Assembly: GCF_900496995.4 (NCBI RefSeq) | Contig: NC_044012.1 | Span: 24,838,759-24,902,758 of the forward strand | DNA from: Aquila chrysaetos chrysaetos | Taxonomy: Eukaryota > Chordata > Aves > Accipitriformes > Accipitridae | DNA: 64,000 nucleotides | Direction: 5' to 3' | Part shown: positions 45,601-58,547 of the stretch, piece after piece | How the letters are laid out: each line of letters begins with the position of its first letter | Numbering within the stretch: the stretch's first letter is position 1 | Translations under genes and position numbers: made by a program | Notes under the pieces: generated by a model | The model's database searches: none | Told to the model about the DNA's origin: nothing | The model's input: only the letters and a program-made list of their open reading frames with translations

Positions 45601-48600
45601 TTGGCACTGTTTTGCCCTAAATTGAAGCTGACCCACGGCTCTGGGACAAAATGAAGGCTTGCAATGAAAACAGAAAACTTTTCTCCTCTAGAGAAATCTT
45701 CCCCACTGCACCTAAAAGCTCAGCTGCCTCCGTGGTTCTCTGTGAGCAGCTCTTCCGATTCCCGGTGCTGAACCCGGGATTGCCATGTGGTCATGCAGCT
45801 GGATGTGCCCTTCTCTCAGGTGAAGGCTGGCAAGGATGCTCTCCTTTTGGGGAGCAGTCCTTGTATTTCTCTTGGTGGATAAATAGCTGGCAAAGGGGTG
45901 TTGCTGTGCTGATGTAGTTGTGAGGATGGAGCCCTTCTGCCCTTTCCCTGCCGGTGCAAGCCCTGGTTGATATTCCTTGTGTCTGCGTTTGTCCCTGGGC
46001 AGGGGTGTCCCTGCTTGGTAATGCTGTAGGGGGGTGAGGAACCACAGGGAGAATCTGATTTTTTTTTTTCTCCTTTGACTAGTTTTCAGGAGGGCTGGAG
46101 GTGGGGAGGCTGGATAATGGCTTTTCCCCACCCTTTACACAGAACTTGCACTTCTGTAGCACCAGATGAGCATGGGCTGAGGAGTCCAGAGGGGCCACAG
46201 GAGGTTTTCTCCCTGCTTACGGATAGGGAGGTGATCGGGGCTGCCCATAGGGTCCTGAGTTCAGGGAACTGCTGCAAGGTGGACCCAGAGGTGCCTCTTC
46301 TCCATGCCTCGTGCTCTGGCTGTGCGTGTCTGTCTGTCCATCTGCCCAGCCTGGCTTCTTATTATCTTTCCCTGCAGCAGATCCTGGTTTGATGGCCCTA
46401 GCAGCATATTCCAGAGCAGGGAAGCCTCTGGATTATCCAGTTCCCTCTCTCCCATCCTTAAAAGCTTTGCAACCACAGAGCAAACCCATCCACCTCCTGC
46501 TTTACTGGTGACCAGCACCTTGCTACTGATCCGGCAGCGCCTCAGCTGGCAGGGCAGGCTCAGAGGGAGCCAGCAGTGGGAAAGGTGCATGTTTGAGCCT
46601 TTTGGACTAGAATTTTGTGGCCATGGGAGGAGCTGCTTTTTATCCAGGTGATGTGCCAGGGAAAGCAGCCCTGGGGCTGTGTGTTCCCTCTTCTGCAGCG
46701 CAAATCATTCGCTTGGTAAGGGGATGGCGTGCTCGGTGGGAGGACAGAGCAATGGGCAGAGGTAGTATCGGTGATCAACAGCTGGCAAGCCTGGCTTACA
46801 TATGGAGTTCCCTTTTATGAAAATGATTTGGCAGAAAAAAGTAAAAAATATTTATTTTCTAACTCTGGTAATTGCAGAGCATGTCTGTAAGTTCCCTGCG
46901 AGAGCTGTCTTCCTCACAGTGCGAGCGGCAGCAAATCCAGCTCCCTGCGTTGCCAGCAGCTCGTCGGCTTTCTGACACCAGTTTAATTCAAGTGACTTGC
47001 TTTCCGTTGTCACGGCTGGGAACTGACCTTGTCCTAGTGCTTTGCAGCAGGCTTGTAAATGGCTCTTTTCTTAAATGTCATTGTCTGTAGGTGTGTTGGT
47101 TTTTTAAATTTATTTTTCTTCGGTCCACCACTAACCTTGTGTGATCTTGGTATGGGTGGTTTTTTTGTTCCACAATTGTCAGTTGAGGTTAATAATATCT
47201 GCTGTAACCACTAGGCTTTGAAATCCTCTTAATGAAACCGAAACTCTGGTCTTCCAAAATGTCGTTACAGGGAGGTGGAGATCGGGAATCCATGTTAGAC
47301 TCCTGTAACTCCGGTTAGAGTCCTGTTAGATTCGTGTAACTTTTTGAGCTCTGTCTTTTTCCTGAAATTGCAAGATAAGTGCTTGGTGGCTAAAACCGGC
47401 TTCCTCTGTCTTTACAGGAGTACACTTGCCCAAGATGTGAATCTGGCTTTATCGAAGAAGTCACAGATGATTCCAGGTAATGTACACATTGATGCACCAC
47501 TTGTTTTACCACATGCTTACATTTCTTCTGGGTTTGTAAGATGCCTGGTGTAAAGCCTCTAAAAACTGTGGACAACAAGGATAAAAGAAGGAATGCAAAA
47601 GAAAATTATATATTAGTGTGAATTTGGACTTAATACCAGATGAGACTGAAAATAAAAGTGGCTATCGGTCTCATGCTAGAGCCACTTGGAGGGGTTTGGG
47701 GCAGACTTCCAAGAAGATGGGATTTGTGAATTAAGGCTGTACAAGGTCCCGTGAACAAAAGTGCTTACAGGTTTTGGACACCTGTTTCTTTGGTCTATTA
47801 GAGCAAAAAGCATTATTTTCTTTTTTTTTAGGAATCAAGCTTGAATCTCAGTGACTCACAGTACCTTTCTTTTCTCTTTTCCTGTGTTGGCCCCAGCTCA
47901 GTCTCCTGACTGCCTCTCCAATCTCACAGCTCAGGCCAAGAGAGAAGGAAATACCTTTTCTCTCCAGGAGCACCAGTTTTGTCATTGGTCACCCAGCAGA
48001 ACACGGTGCCAGCAAATTAGGGATCCAAATGATGTCTGTTATATATGATGCACTTACTATGTTTGGTCTCTCATTGCTGAGAAAACTGCTTTATTTAGGT
48101 TGGGGGTAGGCGAGATGAAAGGGCAGCAGTGATTACGTGAACCTTTGCTATCTGAGACTTGCCACAGCAGGAATCTGGGGCTGGGTGTCACTGAGGAGAT
48201 GACTTAATGTCACACTACGTCGTCTTCTTAAATATAAGTGTATACCTGTCACTTAAGGCAAGACTGGAGGGGTCCTCTGGGGCACTTGACACACAATCCC
48301 ATTCGCAGAATGACGAAGCTGCATCGCAAATGCCTCCTCTTAGGAGGCTTTTCCAGAGTCTGGATAGTTAGAAACTAGGCTTCTTCCATGGTCAGGTTGT
48401 GCACAGCGTGCTAGCACATAAACAAGCCTTTTAACTTTAATAGTCTTTTTCTGTCCCTAGGAATTATTCCACTGTGTTCACACAGGCAGGCTCTGTTTGC
48501 TCAGCCCTTTCTCTCTCAGACCACACGGGGACTGTCTTGCTCACACAAGCTCCTGTCTGTGTTTAACCCTGGAAGAGGAGCTGATTTCTGGAGGGGTGAC

Positions 48601-51600
48601 CTGCTCTCACTCACCTGTTTTTCTCCAGTTTTCTAGATGGCAGCGGCATAGATGACAGCCCATCCACACAGTTTGCAGAGGTGAGTTTTTCTGTCTTGCT
48701 TTTTTAAACAAACAAACAAACAAAAAACCCCAAAAAACAAACCAACAACAAAACAAAACCTGTAGCCATGAAGAGGTTTTCAGTCTCAGCTCCGGCTGCA
48801 ACATGTCAAGGCATCTTCACGCAAAAAGGACAACTGATCTTCCTAAGAGTTTTCAGGAACTTGGCAAATTTTGAGGAGACTGTTGACATTGCCAGGGTTG
48901 AGACCTGCCAGAGATTTGCTCACTGGGCAGGGCAGGAAAAGAAGGATGCTAGAAAGACACGCTGGCCCCTAGTGCTGGCAGATGCTGGGACATGTGTCGG
49001 TGATGCTCAGCCAGCCAGGGAGGGTGTTGCCTGACTGCCCTTTCCTCCCTGCTCATTTCTGCTCTGAGTTTTACCAGAAATGCAACTGTCTAAAAGTCCA
49101 GACTCATAATAAAGTCTGTGTCTTGTAATTCAATTGCGTGCACCTCAGAGCAGGGGGTGTTGGGCAGCGAGTGCTGGAAGTGTCTTTTCTTACCCCATTA
49201 CCTAAAGTCTCAAACAGCCAGGCACGTGCCGACAGCCTGAGTTGAGCTCCGTGATATGCACCCTGAACTCATGCTGTGGCCTCGCCTGAGTCACCTTGGG
49301 CTCATGGCTGCAGCAGCAGCTCCTTTTCCAGAGCTGGGGAAGACAGGGTGGCTTTAGACTCTGATTGCAGGCTCCATTCCTCAGGGCTCTCTGTTTCCCT
49401 TAAGCAGTTCAGCTGATCTGTGTAGAACAGATGGAAATAAAATTTCTATGCGTCTCCTCTGCCAGCAGACCTTGCTCAAAGATCAGGTTATTTTGTTTGC
49501 TCAGTTATTGAGGAGTTCTAACTGTTTCTCAGTCCTGCCAGGAGAGCTCCCCGATGTCTTGAGTCACACCTCATCGGCCAGGGTTATCCCTGGGTAGATT
49601 TGGGGGTCTGTGTTGTTGCTGAGCCCTCCTTCATGTGCTGCAGCAAAGCCACTCAATTCAGTGCCAGAAACGGGGTCACCAAATAACTGAAATTCCTCTA
49701 CAGCTTTGAGTTTTGGATCTGGATCCCTCCTGTTTGCTTCCACGTTCCCTGCATACGGCTGGTTTGCCTCTCCTCCCCTAATCTTCAGCTGGATCCATTT
49801 GTCTTCTGAACAAAACTGTTGCCTTTATGTTGCTCCTCCCCAGCACCGTATCCCAGAAATGCCCGTGTTTCAGTGAGATAAAGTGATCTCGTCTTATAGC
49901 CCACGTGTCAGTTTACAAAGAGCTTTGGGATGCCTCTGCATGAAAGGCACTATGTAAATTTAAATGGCTTTTAGAATTAATAATAAATGAAAGTCTTCTC
50001 TCAGCAGGGTGGCTGCAGGCAGAGCTCTATCTTGATCATAATCAGCAGGAGAACAAGCAAAACTCGTCTGCAGGGTATTAATTCAGAGAACAGGTCATAA
50101 ACTTGACTTCTCCCTTTCCTCCAATACCAGATTGAACCAGGCAATGCAAGAGACTTTTAAAGTGAGCTAATTCAGTGTGAAATGGAAATTAAGCTGCTCT
50201 CATCATGTCATAACACATGATAAGGGTCTAGTACAAATAAGAAAAGAACAGCCCTTGTGTTATGCTCTGTGGCATTTAATTCCCACAGTAAATCCAAGGG
50301 CACTGCTCCTTCGAATATGACCTTTGCAGCATGGAGCTTGGCCTGGGCATATCAAGCGTGAGCAACAGCTTGCTCTCACGTGCTACATGGAGGGTTTCCT
50401 GTCTGATGCTCCTTGTTTTGTTGTCCTCTATGAATTTTTTTCCTAAACCCACATCATAAATATTCAGTGCCCTCCTCAGCTGTTATTTTATTCCGTGGGT
50501 GATCTGAATCGTGGAAGGAATAAAACCAAATGGCTTTTGCAGGAGAGGGTTGCTGAGGGGGCTCTCGGCTTCAAGGTGTGGCTCGGGATGGGGATGCCTT
50601 GCTCTGGGTTCCTGGGTGGTTTTGTGCACCCCCCAGTTTCTCTGCAGGCTGGCAGCCTGCAGTGGGGAACATAGCCAGGAGCTCTGCAGAGATCCATTGA
50701 TTACCCCCAGCAGCTCTTGATTTGTGTCCCTCCTTGCCCTTGGAGGGGCTCAGGGCTGGCAGTTTGACTTGGTCAAGGAGCAGGTGGGTTTTTGCACCAC
50801 CAGCACCAGGCAGATCTGCTGTAGGGCCAGGAGACAGCTTTACTTGTGTGGATGGACCCCACAAAACAGCGTGACGTGTGCGAGACCTTTCATTGGCTAT
50901 TTCATGCTGCTCTGTTCTGCAGCGTTAGGTTCACTGAACTGGAGGACACAACCGGAGACACAAACCCTCGTTCTTGGGCCGTGCTTTGGTTCCCTCGACC
51001 ACATCCGTTTGCTGCCTGTGGCTGTGAGGACCCAGAACAATCAATGAACCCGTGGCAGTTGAGGCTGAAATCTCCCCTTAAATCCCAGCCCTTGGAGAGA
51101 GAGACCAACCCTCACAGTGCCCTGGGGTGGCTTAACAAAATATGTTGTTGGGATCTGAAAATAGCAGGAAAGAGCCGATGTGTTGGTCTTCCCAGAGGTG
51201 GTACGTCTGATTAGTTTGGACTATAATTAAGTGTGTTTGCCAGACTTTTTTCAGGGAGCCATGGCAACCATATGAATTTGCTCAATTGCTTCTGTCGAGG
51301 TGGACTTCCCTGCCTCCATGTTGGCAGCGGAGTCACCGGGATTAGTGACGGAGCTGTGCGTGGTTTGTGTCTCCCCTTCTCTCTCCCCAGCTTTGGGACC
51401 ATTTGGACCACACAATGTTCTTTCCTGACTTCAGACCCTTTCTGAGTAGCAGCTCACTGGATCAAGACAGCAGGGACAACGAGAGGGGCCACCAAGCCCA
51501 TGCTGACCTCTGGGGACCAAGCCGACCCCCGCGACTGCCCATGACGCGAAGGTACAGATCCCGGGGCAGCTCGCGCCCCGACAGGTCTCCTGCTATCGAA

Positions 51601-54600
51601 GGGTAAGTGCCTAAATTACCCCCTGGAATTGTCTCCTTCCCCCATCAGTGGAAAAAATGTGGGATCGTGGGGAGAAACCTGATGAAATGGGATCCTGGCA
51701 CTTAACGGTGGGTGACCCTTGGACCCAGAAAAACGCAGGTTTTCACATCAGATGCTCTTCGTCCCCCTCAGCACGAATTGAAGCTGCATGGTGGGAAAGG
51801 TGGGTTTTGTCTGTAACCGTGCCAACCCTCGCCACAGGGAAACGAGTCAGTGCTTGGGAAACTCAGTCATTTCCTCTCCCAGCCCTCCCACACTCTGATG
51901 AGTTAGCATCCCTTGTTTCTTTGTGCTGTCCCTGTGTCTGAGGGCTCGCCTTTCTGCAGAGGGATTTACTTAGGCGTGAGTCTTGCAACAACATGGCTAC
52001 GATTGATCGGAGCAGTATTTCGTGTTTTGCTGCCCATTCTTGCTAAACTGTTGCTGCTGCCATGTATTTGTTTGCTCAACTTGTTCTTTTTTTTCCTCTT
52101 TCAATTCCTCCCTCTTTAGAATAATACAGCAGATCTTTGCAGGGTTTTTTGCAAACTCGGCGATTCCTGGCTCACAACACCCTTTTTCCTGGTGAGTAGC
52201 AAGCATGGTTTAGACTGTGGCTTTGATCACGGCTGTCCACACCAATAAAGAGCTGTGGTCTGGTGCTGGGGAGCTCCATCTCCCCAGTGTGGCTTCTCTG
52301 GGAGGATTGTTCAAACCTTGGGGCACATTTGGGGTGGTTGAAACGGCTTCCTTGACTCTCTGCTCCCATCTGCAGGAGTGGGATGCTGCATTCGAATCCT
52401 GGGGACTATGCGTGGGGACAGAGCGGCCTTGATGCTATTGTCACCCAGGTAAGACCCTCATAATTGCCTGGGTGGAGAAAGTCCCAAGCTGGCTGGCCTG
52501 GGCTTTGATCTGTGCCTCTAAGTTTTTGTGCTCCTCTCTGGTCAGTCCCGCTGCTGGAGATGAGCCCTGGGTTTCGGATGAGGACTATGAACAGACCATA
52601 GGTTTCTGGCTTGGTGGTTGCTTGTGCCCTGCATCTTCAGAGGGTCTAGGAACAGGGGCTCAGACCTTATTCCTGTGGAAATACAGTGTCTGAGTTCACC
52701 TCTGTCAACCCATGTGTGGTGCAAGGCTTGCAGGTGCCTTGCAGTGGGCTCAGCAGAGGCTGAGGATGAAAATCTCCCAGCGTCAGCCCTGGATCTCTTG
52801 CCAAATTCAGCAATTTGCAGCTGTGAGCCATTTCCCCCTGTGGTTTGTGGAGGGATGAGCCAAGTCCACTCCCGTTCCCTGGAAGCATTGTCTGGCTCCT
52901 TTGAGGATCGGGGGTGTCCAGCCTCCATCCACAAACCGTCTCTTCCAGGGTGTTGGCATCACTGGGGTGGGAAGAGCAGACGGATGCTTTACTGAGAGCT
53001 AATTTGGCTGCTGTTGTCGTGCTGACACCTCCTGAAAGCGCCTGGCAAAGCCATCTGCTGCCATTCATAAGTAGCCCCTGGCTTCCCAGGCTGCATCACA
53101 CACCCGTCTTGCCTGCCTTACTCACCACCACTTTCTAAAATGAGTCTGCAGCCCACATGGCTGCTCGGAGACAGCACCTTCCTCCTCCCACCCCACACCC
53201 AGCAGAGCAGAGCAAGCCCCGGCAAGCGCAGTGGAGTTGGTGTTGTAGTTCAGATTCAGGCTGGATATGCAGGCTCTTCTCAGCTGTTGTCTGCATCTGG
53301 TGCAGCAGACCTGCCCATCCCAGGGTTTCATGTCATCCCAGGCATCTTAATGTGGCCCTCAAAGTTAAATGAGGCTCCTACAAATGCTTCTCTGTGCTCT
53401 CCCTGACCATGTTTGAACCCATTTGAGCTGATTGCCAGGTGAATCTGGGTCTTAACAGTATAAAATTTCTGAGTCATGAAACTATAACGCTAGGAAAAGA
53501 GGTGCTGTCAGCACCATCTCTGCAGCTTGAGCTCAGCCTGTGTTAAACGTTGGAGGCTCCATGCAGGAGATACAGACCCACAGGAGCACAGGCTTTGGTA
53601 TGGCTGCTCCTTGGTTTGGTGGCAGTACTAGACTAACGCAGCTTCTCTTTATGGCCCTGGGAGGTCTCCTCTTTCCTCCTAACACCCGGGTCAAGCCTTG
53701 GGAGAGGCAGAAGGTGCTCAGTCTCCCTTGTTTCTGAAGTATAAGGTTCTTCCTCATCTCGAAACATCTCTACCGATTCCCTTTGAGTTCAAAATTCTCC
53801 AGGGGTAGCTTAGCACCCTCTCCCATGTCTGTGGCAATGTGTCCCTTCCCACCCAAGCCCTTCAGTCTCCCAGCTGTTGATGCAAGCGGAAATATCTGGA
53901 GGGCAGCAATGCTAGAAGGGGGATTGTCAGGATTGGAGTCATGAAAGTAAGGTTTCAACACTGAAAACGTTGCTGCAGAGGATGGAATGGTCACCTGTGC
54001 ACTCAATATCTAAACTAGGATGAAATGGCCTGAGCTTGCTTCTAGGGTTGGGCAACAGGAATGTTTCTGGTGGGGCAGCTGTGACACAGCCTGCCTGGGA
54101 AGTCTGTCACTTCAGGAGCGTTAGGACCAGGTCACAGACATCCCCCAGGGACAGTCTGTGCTGAGCTGCTCGTGCCTGGCTGTCCGGTTTTGGGACGTAG
54201 CGTGCTCCATGTTTGTAGGACAGTGCTTTGCACGGCAAAGCAGTGTCCCTACTCCTGAGCACAGCATGTTTTCTTCTCCACAGCTCTTGGGGCAGTTGGA
54301 AAACACGGGACCACCTCCAGCCGACAAAGAGAAGATCTCATCTCTCCCGACAGTGACAGTAACTCAGGAACAAGTTGGTAGGTGAAATCAGTCATCAGTG
54401 TCCGATGTCAGTCGTCTCCTGATGCTTTGATGTACACGTCCTGAGCTTCCCCTACTCCCTCTGCTAAGGATCAGCCTCTTTGCTGTGTCCTTGTGCTTCC
54501 CTGGCTGATGTGGGAGGATAGAAGGCAGTGCTGCTCCGTCCTCCTGAGCTACTGCCTAGACCTGGGCTGGAAACACTCGCGTCTTCCAGCTCAGGAGATC

Positions 54601-56104
54601 CTGAGCTTTGCTCCTGCTGTCACCTCTGGTGTTCAGTTCTCCTGGGACACTCAGATCTCTGCCAATTCAGGCCATCAGCAAAGACCTTCCTCGTTCCGCA
54701 GAGTGTTTGCGCAGTCCCTAAGTGCTGCCTTTTTGGCCTACCAAACCCCTGATTACTTTTACCTTCCTCAAAAATCTGTTTGTGCTGTTGTTTGTGGTCT
54801 CGTTAGAGCTGGGCTTGGTGGGTTGCTTTCTTCCCTTTCAAATTGGCTCACAGCAGGGCTGGTAGTTGAGGCTCTGAACATATTCCTGCCGAACTACTCT
54901 GGAAATGTCATGTAAAACTCTCAGGTTCTTGCAGTGCAGCTGGCAGCAAAGACCTGTGGGTTTCTCATAACGTTTATGGTTTTGCAATTAGCTCACCCCA
55001 GGGATTTTTCTCCCTGTGTTTGCAGAAGGCTGTCTCTGAAGGCTGCTCAGAGGATCCCTTTCCCTCTGAGCTGCTCTATTACTGGAAACTAAAATGCTCC
55101 ATTAAGACAAACTGTTTGATTAGAAAAGCCGTTTCCACAACAGATATTTTTGTCTGGTGCTTTTTATATACCCATGTCTCCTCTTCTTGTCTGGGAAGCC
55201 AAGAATTTCCATGTTGTAATGCTCAGTCTCGCCTGTTTGAATTGACAGAGCTCAGGCCATGCAGCCTGGCAGTTGAGAGAGGCTGGGAGCTTGGTCTCCC
55301 CGCTGCATGTGGCTGGGACATCTGCGTTAGCATTACGGGCTTGGTACAAAGAAAGAGGGATCGGGTTTTTGCCGTCTCTTGTGGTCGATGGTGCACAGCA
55401 GCCTGCTGGGCTCTTGCAGGGGAGGATGTGTGATGGAAGCATCCCCTGGCAGCCTTGCAAAACCACCCTTATTCTGGGCGAGGAAATTTTGGCAGGATTT
55501 GGCTAAAATACCCTTAGTTTGATTTTTGTTGTTGTTGTTGTTGCCAGTCATATGCAGAGAACGTAAGGAATTTCTTTGGTACCTGGCTGCTGAATGCTGC
55601 CATCCCCAGTAGGTTGCATGCAAACAGACCCTGCCTTGTAAAGACCAGAGTTTGTGTTCCCAGAGAGCTAAATCTGCCTGCTTCACCCTCCTCACTCTGC
55701 ATCTCTTCCAGATACGGGTTTGGAGTGTCCTGTGTGCAAAGAGGACTACACAGTAGCGGAGCAAGTTCGGCAGTTACCATGCAATCACTTCTTCCACAGC
55801 AACTGCATCGTGCCGTGGTTAGAGCTGGTAAGAGCCTGCGACCATGGGTCTGGGGGCTCCGAGAGATGCCCTGTCTCTGAGCCAAGCCCTGCATGTCTGA
55901 TGGGATGAAACCATCTGGGTAAAGCAGCCATCTGAGTGGCACTTCCCTGAAGTTCCCACATTTCTCTTGCAGCATGACACGTGTCCAGTGTGCAGGAAGA
56001 GCTTAAAAGGTGAAGATTCGACTCGGCAAACACAAAACCCCGAGGCCTCAGCGAGTAACAGCTTTAGTAGTGAAAGCCAACTACACGATCGATGGACTTT
56101 CTGA
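36665..56104 (+). CDS. RNF115: E3 ubiquitin-protein ligase RNF115 (BCA2/RABRING7)
   Basis: Exons: 36665-36757, 47418-47476, 48629-48680, 51391-51602, 52120-52191, 52376-52448, 54284-54377, 55712-55827, 55973-56104. They give 300 aa (304 in human). This is a cytosolic RING-H2 ubiquitin ligase that binds RAB7 and ubiquitin and takes part in endosomal receptor traffic. The N-terminal BCA2 zinc finger has C19, C22, C35 and C38 ([25 protein letters not shown]). A six-Ala run from a GCG/GCC tract precedes it. The Arg/Ser segment [19 protein letters not shown] keeps the two serines (128, 129) that correspond to AKT sites in human. The RING-H2 ligands are C224, C227, C242, H244, H247, C250, C261 and C264. 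The C-terminus ends QLHDRWTF. The paralogue RNF126 is excluded by [11 protein letters not shown] and the C-terminus. Intron 1 is 10.7 kb. Confidence 0.97.
36830..37460. repeat. G/C-rich degenerate tandem repeat at the start of RNF115 intron 1
   Basis: A (GT)n run at about 36,782-36,798 is followed by poly-C stretches and degenerate copies, roughly 45-60 bp apart, of GGGAAGGGGTG..CCCCCC and CCTGCAGGCAGGG. Long C runs continue to about 37,480. Confidence 0.7.
37480..47417. other. RNF115 intron 1, remainder
   Basis: About 10 kb without a recognisable exon, RNA gene or intact mobile element. Small features: three copies of a 22-bp unit GGCTGCGTTGGGTCTTTGAC at 40,554-40,611; an (AG)n tract at about 40,787-40,802; a T-rich run at 40,068-40,100; an A18 run at about 44,131; a duplicated GGTGGCATAGTATGAAATGA at 44,252-44,291; and a weak MIR-like piece (CCGTGCCTCAGTTTACCATC) near 39,857. 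The open frames here are short and carry no domain I can name. Confidence 0.6.
40554..40611. repeat. Three-copy 22-bp tandem repeat
   Basis: Two exact copies and one partial copy of a 22-bp unit starting GGCTGCGTTGGGTCTTTGAC, inside RNF115 intron 1. Confidence 0.9.
48681..51390. other. RNF115 intron 3
   Basis: 2.7-kb intron. A (CAAA)n-like simple repeat lies at 48,706-48,758, and a possible ancient L3/CR1-type tail at 49,911-49,985 is listed separately. No exon was recognised. Intron 2 (47,477-48,628) shows nothing beyond a T run near 47,823. Confidence 0.55.
49911..49985 (+). mobile_element. Possible ancient L3/CR1-type element tail
   Basis: GTTTACAAAGAGCTTTGGGA, then CATGAAAGGCACTATGTAAA and an ATTAATAATAAAT end resemble the 3' end of old L3-type elements (AAAGCGCTTTGAGATCC, GAAAGGCGCTATATAAATGC, ATTATTATT). 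The match is partial and recalled from memory. Confidence 0.35.
52449..55711. other. RNF115 introns 6 and 7 (exon 7 between them at 54,284-54,377)
   Basis: Introns of 1.8 and 1.3 kb. A (GTT)n tract lies at about 55,525-55,542. Otherwise I see no repeat, RNA gene or additional exon. Intron 4 (51,603-52,119) contains a T-rich tract at about 52,086-52,102 that forms the polypyrimidine stretch before exon 5. Confidence 0.5.
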
Positions 56105-57460
56105 CGCTCGAGGGCTTCCCTGGGGGCTCGGGACAGAGTATCGTTACTACGGATGTACATTGTATTATAATTCAAACAACAAAAAAAAGAGTAGCAGGAA
56201 ATATAGGGCAGGGGAGGGAACCCACCCTGTGGTATTACTGCAATGAGTGCTGTCTTTTTCCTGAAACTTAGCATCTCCGAGCGAATCGCGTCTCCATTGG
56301 AATCGCCTCTTTAGTCCTAAATTCAGAGTCTTTTGAGTGATTTGACTTGATTTTATACTTGTGAAACCTTTACTTCAAACGTGGCCCCATCTGAGGGGGG
56401 GTGTGAGCTGGCGCAGGGAGGGTTGGGGAGACCCCCGTCAGGGTCCTGAGATGTCTTGTGCAGCCTCCCCAGCACAGGGTCAGCTCCCCCCTATCCTCGC
56501 TCCCTATCCTCCCCCCTCCCCACCAAAGAGGTGGCAAATTTGGGTGGGGAAAGTGTCCCAGTTGCGTTGCTCCTTGTAGTAAAGGAGGGAGTGGAAAGGA
56601 GATTTTTGACTTCTCTCCTCTGACCCCTTTCCCTGCCCCTCAAACCGGCTGGGCAGAATCAAATCCAGGAGGTTTGGTTTTTTTTTTTTTTGCCCCCTCT
56701 TCTCTTGAATTCAAGTGACTGTGTCTGTAAAATAGTGTTCTAGCTTTTCTCAAGGGAGAGGCAGCAGTGAAGATGGAGGCATTGGAGGGTTTCCGGAGTT
56801 CTTCCCCAGGCATGCTCGTGGAGAGGAGTGTGCTCGGGATTCTCAGGAACCCCCCAGTTCTGGGAACAGGAATGCACCAAGCAGGATTTTCTGTCTTGTC
56901 GTGGACTATTTTTGTTTGTTTGGGTTTTTTTCTGGCCCTTCGCCATGTGCCTGTGTCCCCAGGTCTGTCTCAACCTGTCCCCCACCCACAAGTGAGTCAT
57001 TTAGGATCCTTAGCTGGCTTGTATCATATGGACCACATTAAAGGCATCCTTTAGGAAAACAGACCTAACTGTGCATAGCCATTTTAACGGCCAATTCCTC
57101 AGTGTTTAACACACAATCTTAATTCTCCCTTAGTCCGATAACTTTAAGAGAGTCCCTTTATTTTTGCGGAATTTTTTTGGTTTTTGGTTGGTTGGGTTTT
57201 TTTCCCACTTCTGTAACATTTCATCCACGTTTGACTTCTTGTTTTTATCGTCTGAATAACCTCTGTGCTTACGGCACCCCCTAAACCACCACATGGCAAT
57301 GTCAAACCCCTGGCTCGGCCTGGCAGCCAGCAGGAGGGAGAGGTAGGTCGCGTCTAAACATGTTGCCGCTTCATTGCTGTAAACAGTGTACTACGTACAC
57401 TCGATTTAAACTAGTGTTTTGTTTGCTATTAAGTCAAATAAAGGCCTTTATAAAGAAGAT
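56105..57460 (+). other. RNF115: RNF115 3' UTR
   Basis: About 1.34 kb from the stop to just past AATAAA at 57,437. It includes a C-rich stretch (56,480-56,530) and T-rich runs near 56,680 and 57,170-57,200. Confidence 0.75.
57437..57442 (+). terminator. RNF115: RNF115 polyadenylation signal (AATAAA)
   Basis: AATAAA within GTCAAATAAAGGCC. An ATTAAA at about 57,036 could serve as a weaker upstream site. Confidence 0.75.
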
Positions 57461-57658
57461 CAGATGTGGAGAAGGATTGTTGGGGCTGGAAGAGGTGCCT
57501 GAGGAGCTTGGGGAACGGTCAGAGGACTAACAGGGATGGAAATAAACCTCATGGGGTGGCTGTAAAGGGCTTTTCTGGTGAGAAAAATTCTTATCCAGGT
57601 GCTGGAGGGGATGGGAGTTCAGCTGGATGCCCCTTCCAGCTGCCTGCTGCTGCCTGTA

Positions 57659-57691
<33 letters not shown>

Positions 57692-58525
57692 CGGTGGGAG
57701 TGTGTTTTGGGGGGGGAGGAAAGCAGGGAGGTGGATGTGCTGACTTCTGCCCCATACACAGCCACGAGCCATCTCCCTGCAACCTGCTGGGCTCGTTCCT
57801 AGAAAAGCAGCTTGTGCTCTGCTGTTGCATCCTCTGGCCCACCTCTCCCTCCTCAGCTGACCTCCATTTAAAGCATGAAGACCTGCTCATCATGTGCTTT
57901 TGAGGGCTGGGCTGGGATTTAAGAGCTGCTAAATGGCTCTTGGCCATGTTGGGTGGTGACAACAAAAGGGAAAACGCTTTAACTGCAGCTAGATCTGGTT
58001 TAAGTGTTTTCTTTGCTGGGTTTCTCTCATTGCTTTTCCCTGTTATCCAGTGTTTCAGGGTGAGATTTGGGGGTGCTGGGGGGGGGGCTGCGCACCTTCT
58101 AGGGATATTGGGATCATGCCAGGTTTCTGCTCCTAGTTCCTCCCTCTTGTGCATGGTCCCAGCTCAGCCCTGAAGTGCCTGAAATCAGGGATTTCCCCCT
58201 CCTGGGGCAGAATTTAAGCCCATCTCTTTGCCGGGAGTCTTGCCGGGCCCGAGGAGATATGGCTCTGCTGGGCAGGACCCTGCGAGGGCAGGGAGAGGTG
58301 TAGGGCTGAAGGGACCTTGGAGCCTTTTGGGGGATCCAGTGGCCATGCGTGCCTCCCCCCCTTCCCCTCCATCCCTTTATATTTCCTGGCCCTGGCTGGT
58401 GTCACTCCAGAGGGGTTTGGTGGTTTTTCTGGGAGTGGGAAGTATTTCTACTGGAGCATCCCTAAGGCCAGGGCTCATCAGGGATGCAGGCAGAGCACAG
58501 CAGCGGGTACCACATGCTCGAGCAT
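57461..58525. other. Intergenic spacer, RNF115 and ITGA10 tail-to-tail
   Basis: About 1.1 kb. It contains a run of 28 T at 57,661-57,688 and two short G-rich patches. No reading frame with an immunoglobulin fold was seen, so CD160, which follows RNF115 in human, is not present here. Confidence 0.6.
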
Positions 58526-58541
58526 CTCCGCAGGGCTGAGC

Positions 58542-58547
58542 TTTATT
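58542..58547 (-). terminator. ITGA10: ITGA10 polyadenylation signal (AATAAA on minus strand)
   Basis: TTTATT in GAGCTTTATTGGTGG on the + strand reads AATAAA on the minus strand, about 290 bp after the ITGA10 stop codon. Confidence 0.7.

Noticed and set aside
36665-56104. RNF126 as the identity of the RING-H2 gene.
   Set aside because: [11 protein letters not shown], the Arg/Ser segment and the QLHDRWTF terminus are specific to RNF115; RNF126 has a Ser-rich end.
57661-57688. Run of 28 T as a poly(A) tail of a retrocopied gene on the minus strand.
   Set aside because: No gene-like sequence or target-site duplication is recognisable beside it; it is more simply a homopolymer run. The same applies to the T22 run at 27,413 and the A18 run at about 44,131.
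57461-58525. Possible CD160-like gene after RNF115, as in human.
   Set aside because: No immunoglobulin-type Cys/Trp pattern or signal peptide was found in the 1.1-kb spacer; the next gene is ITGA10 on the minus strand.
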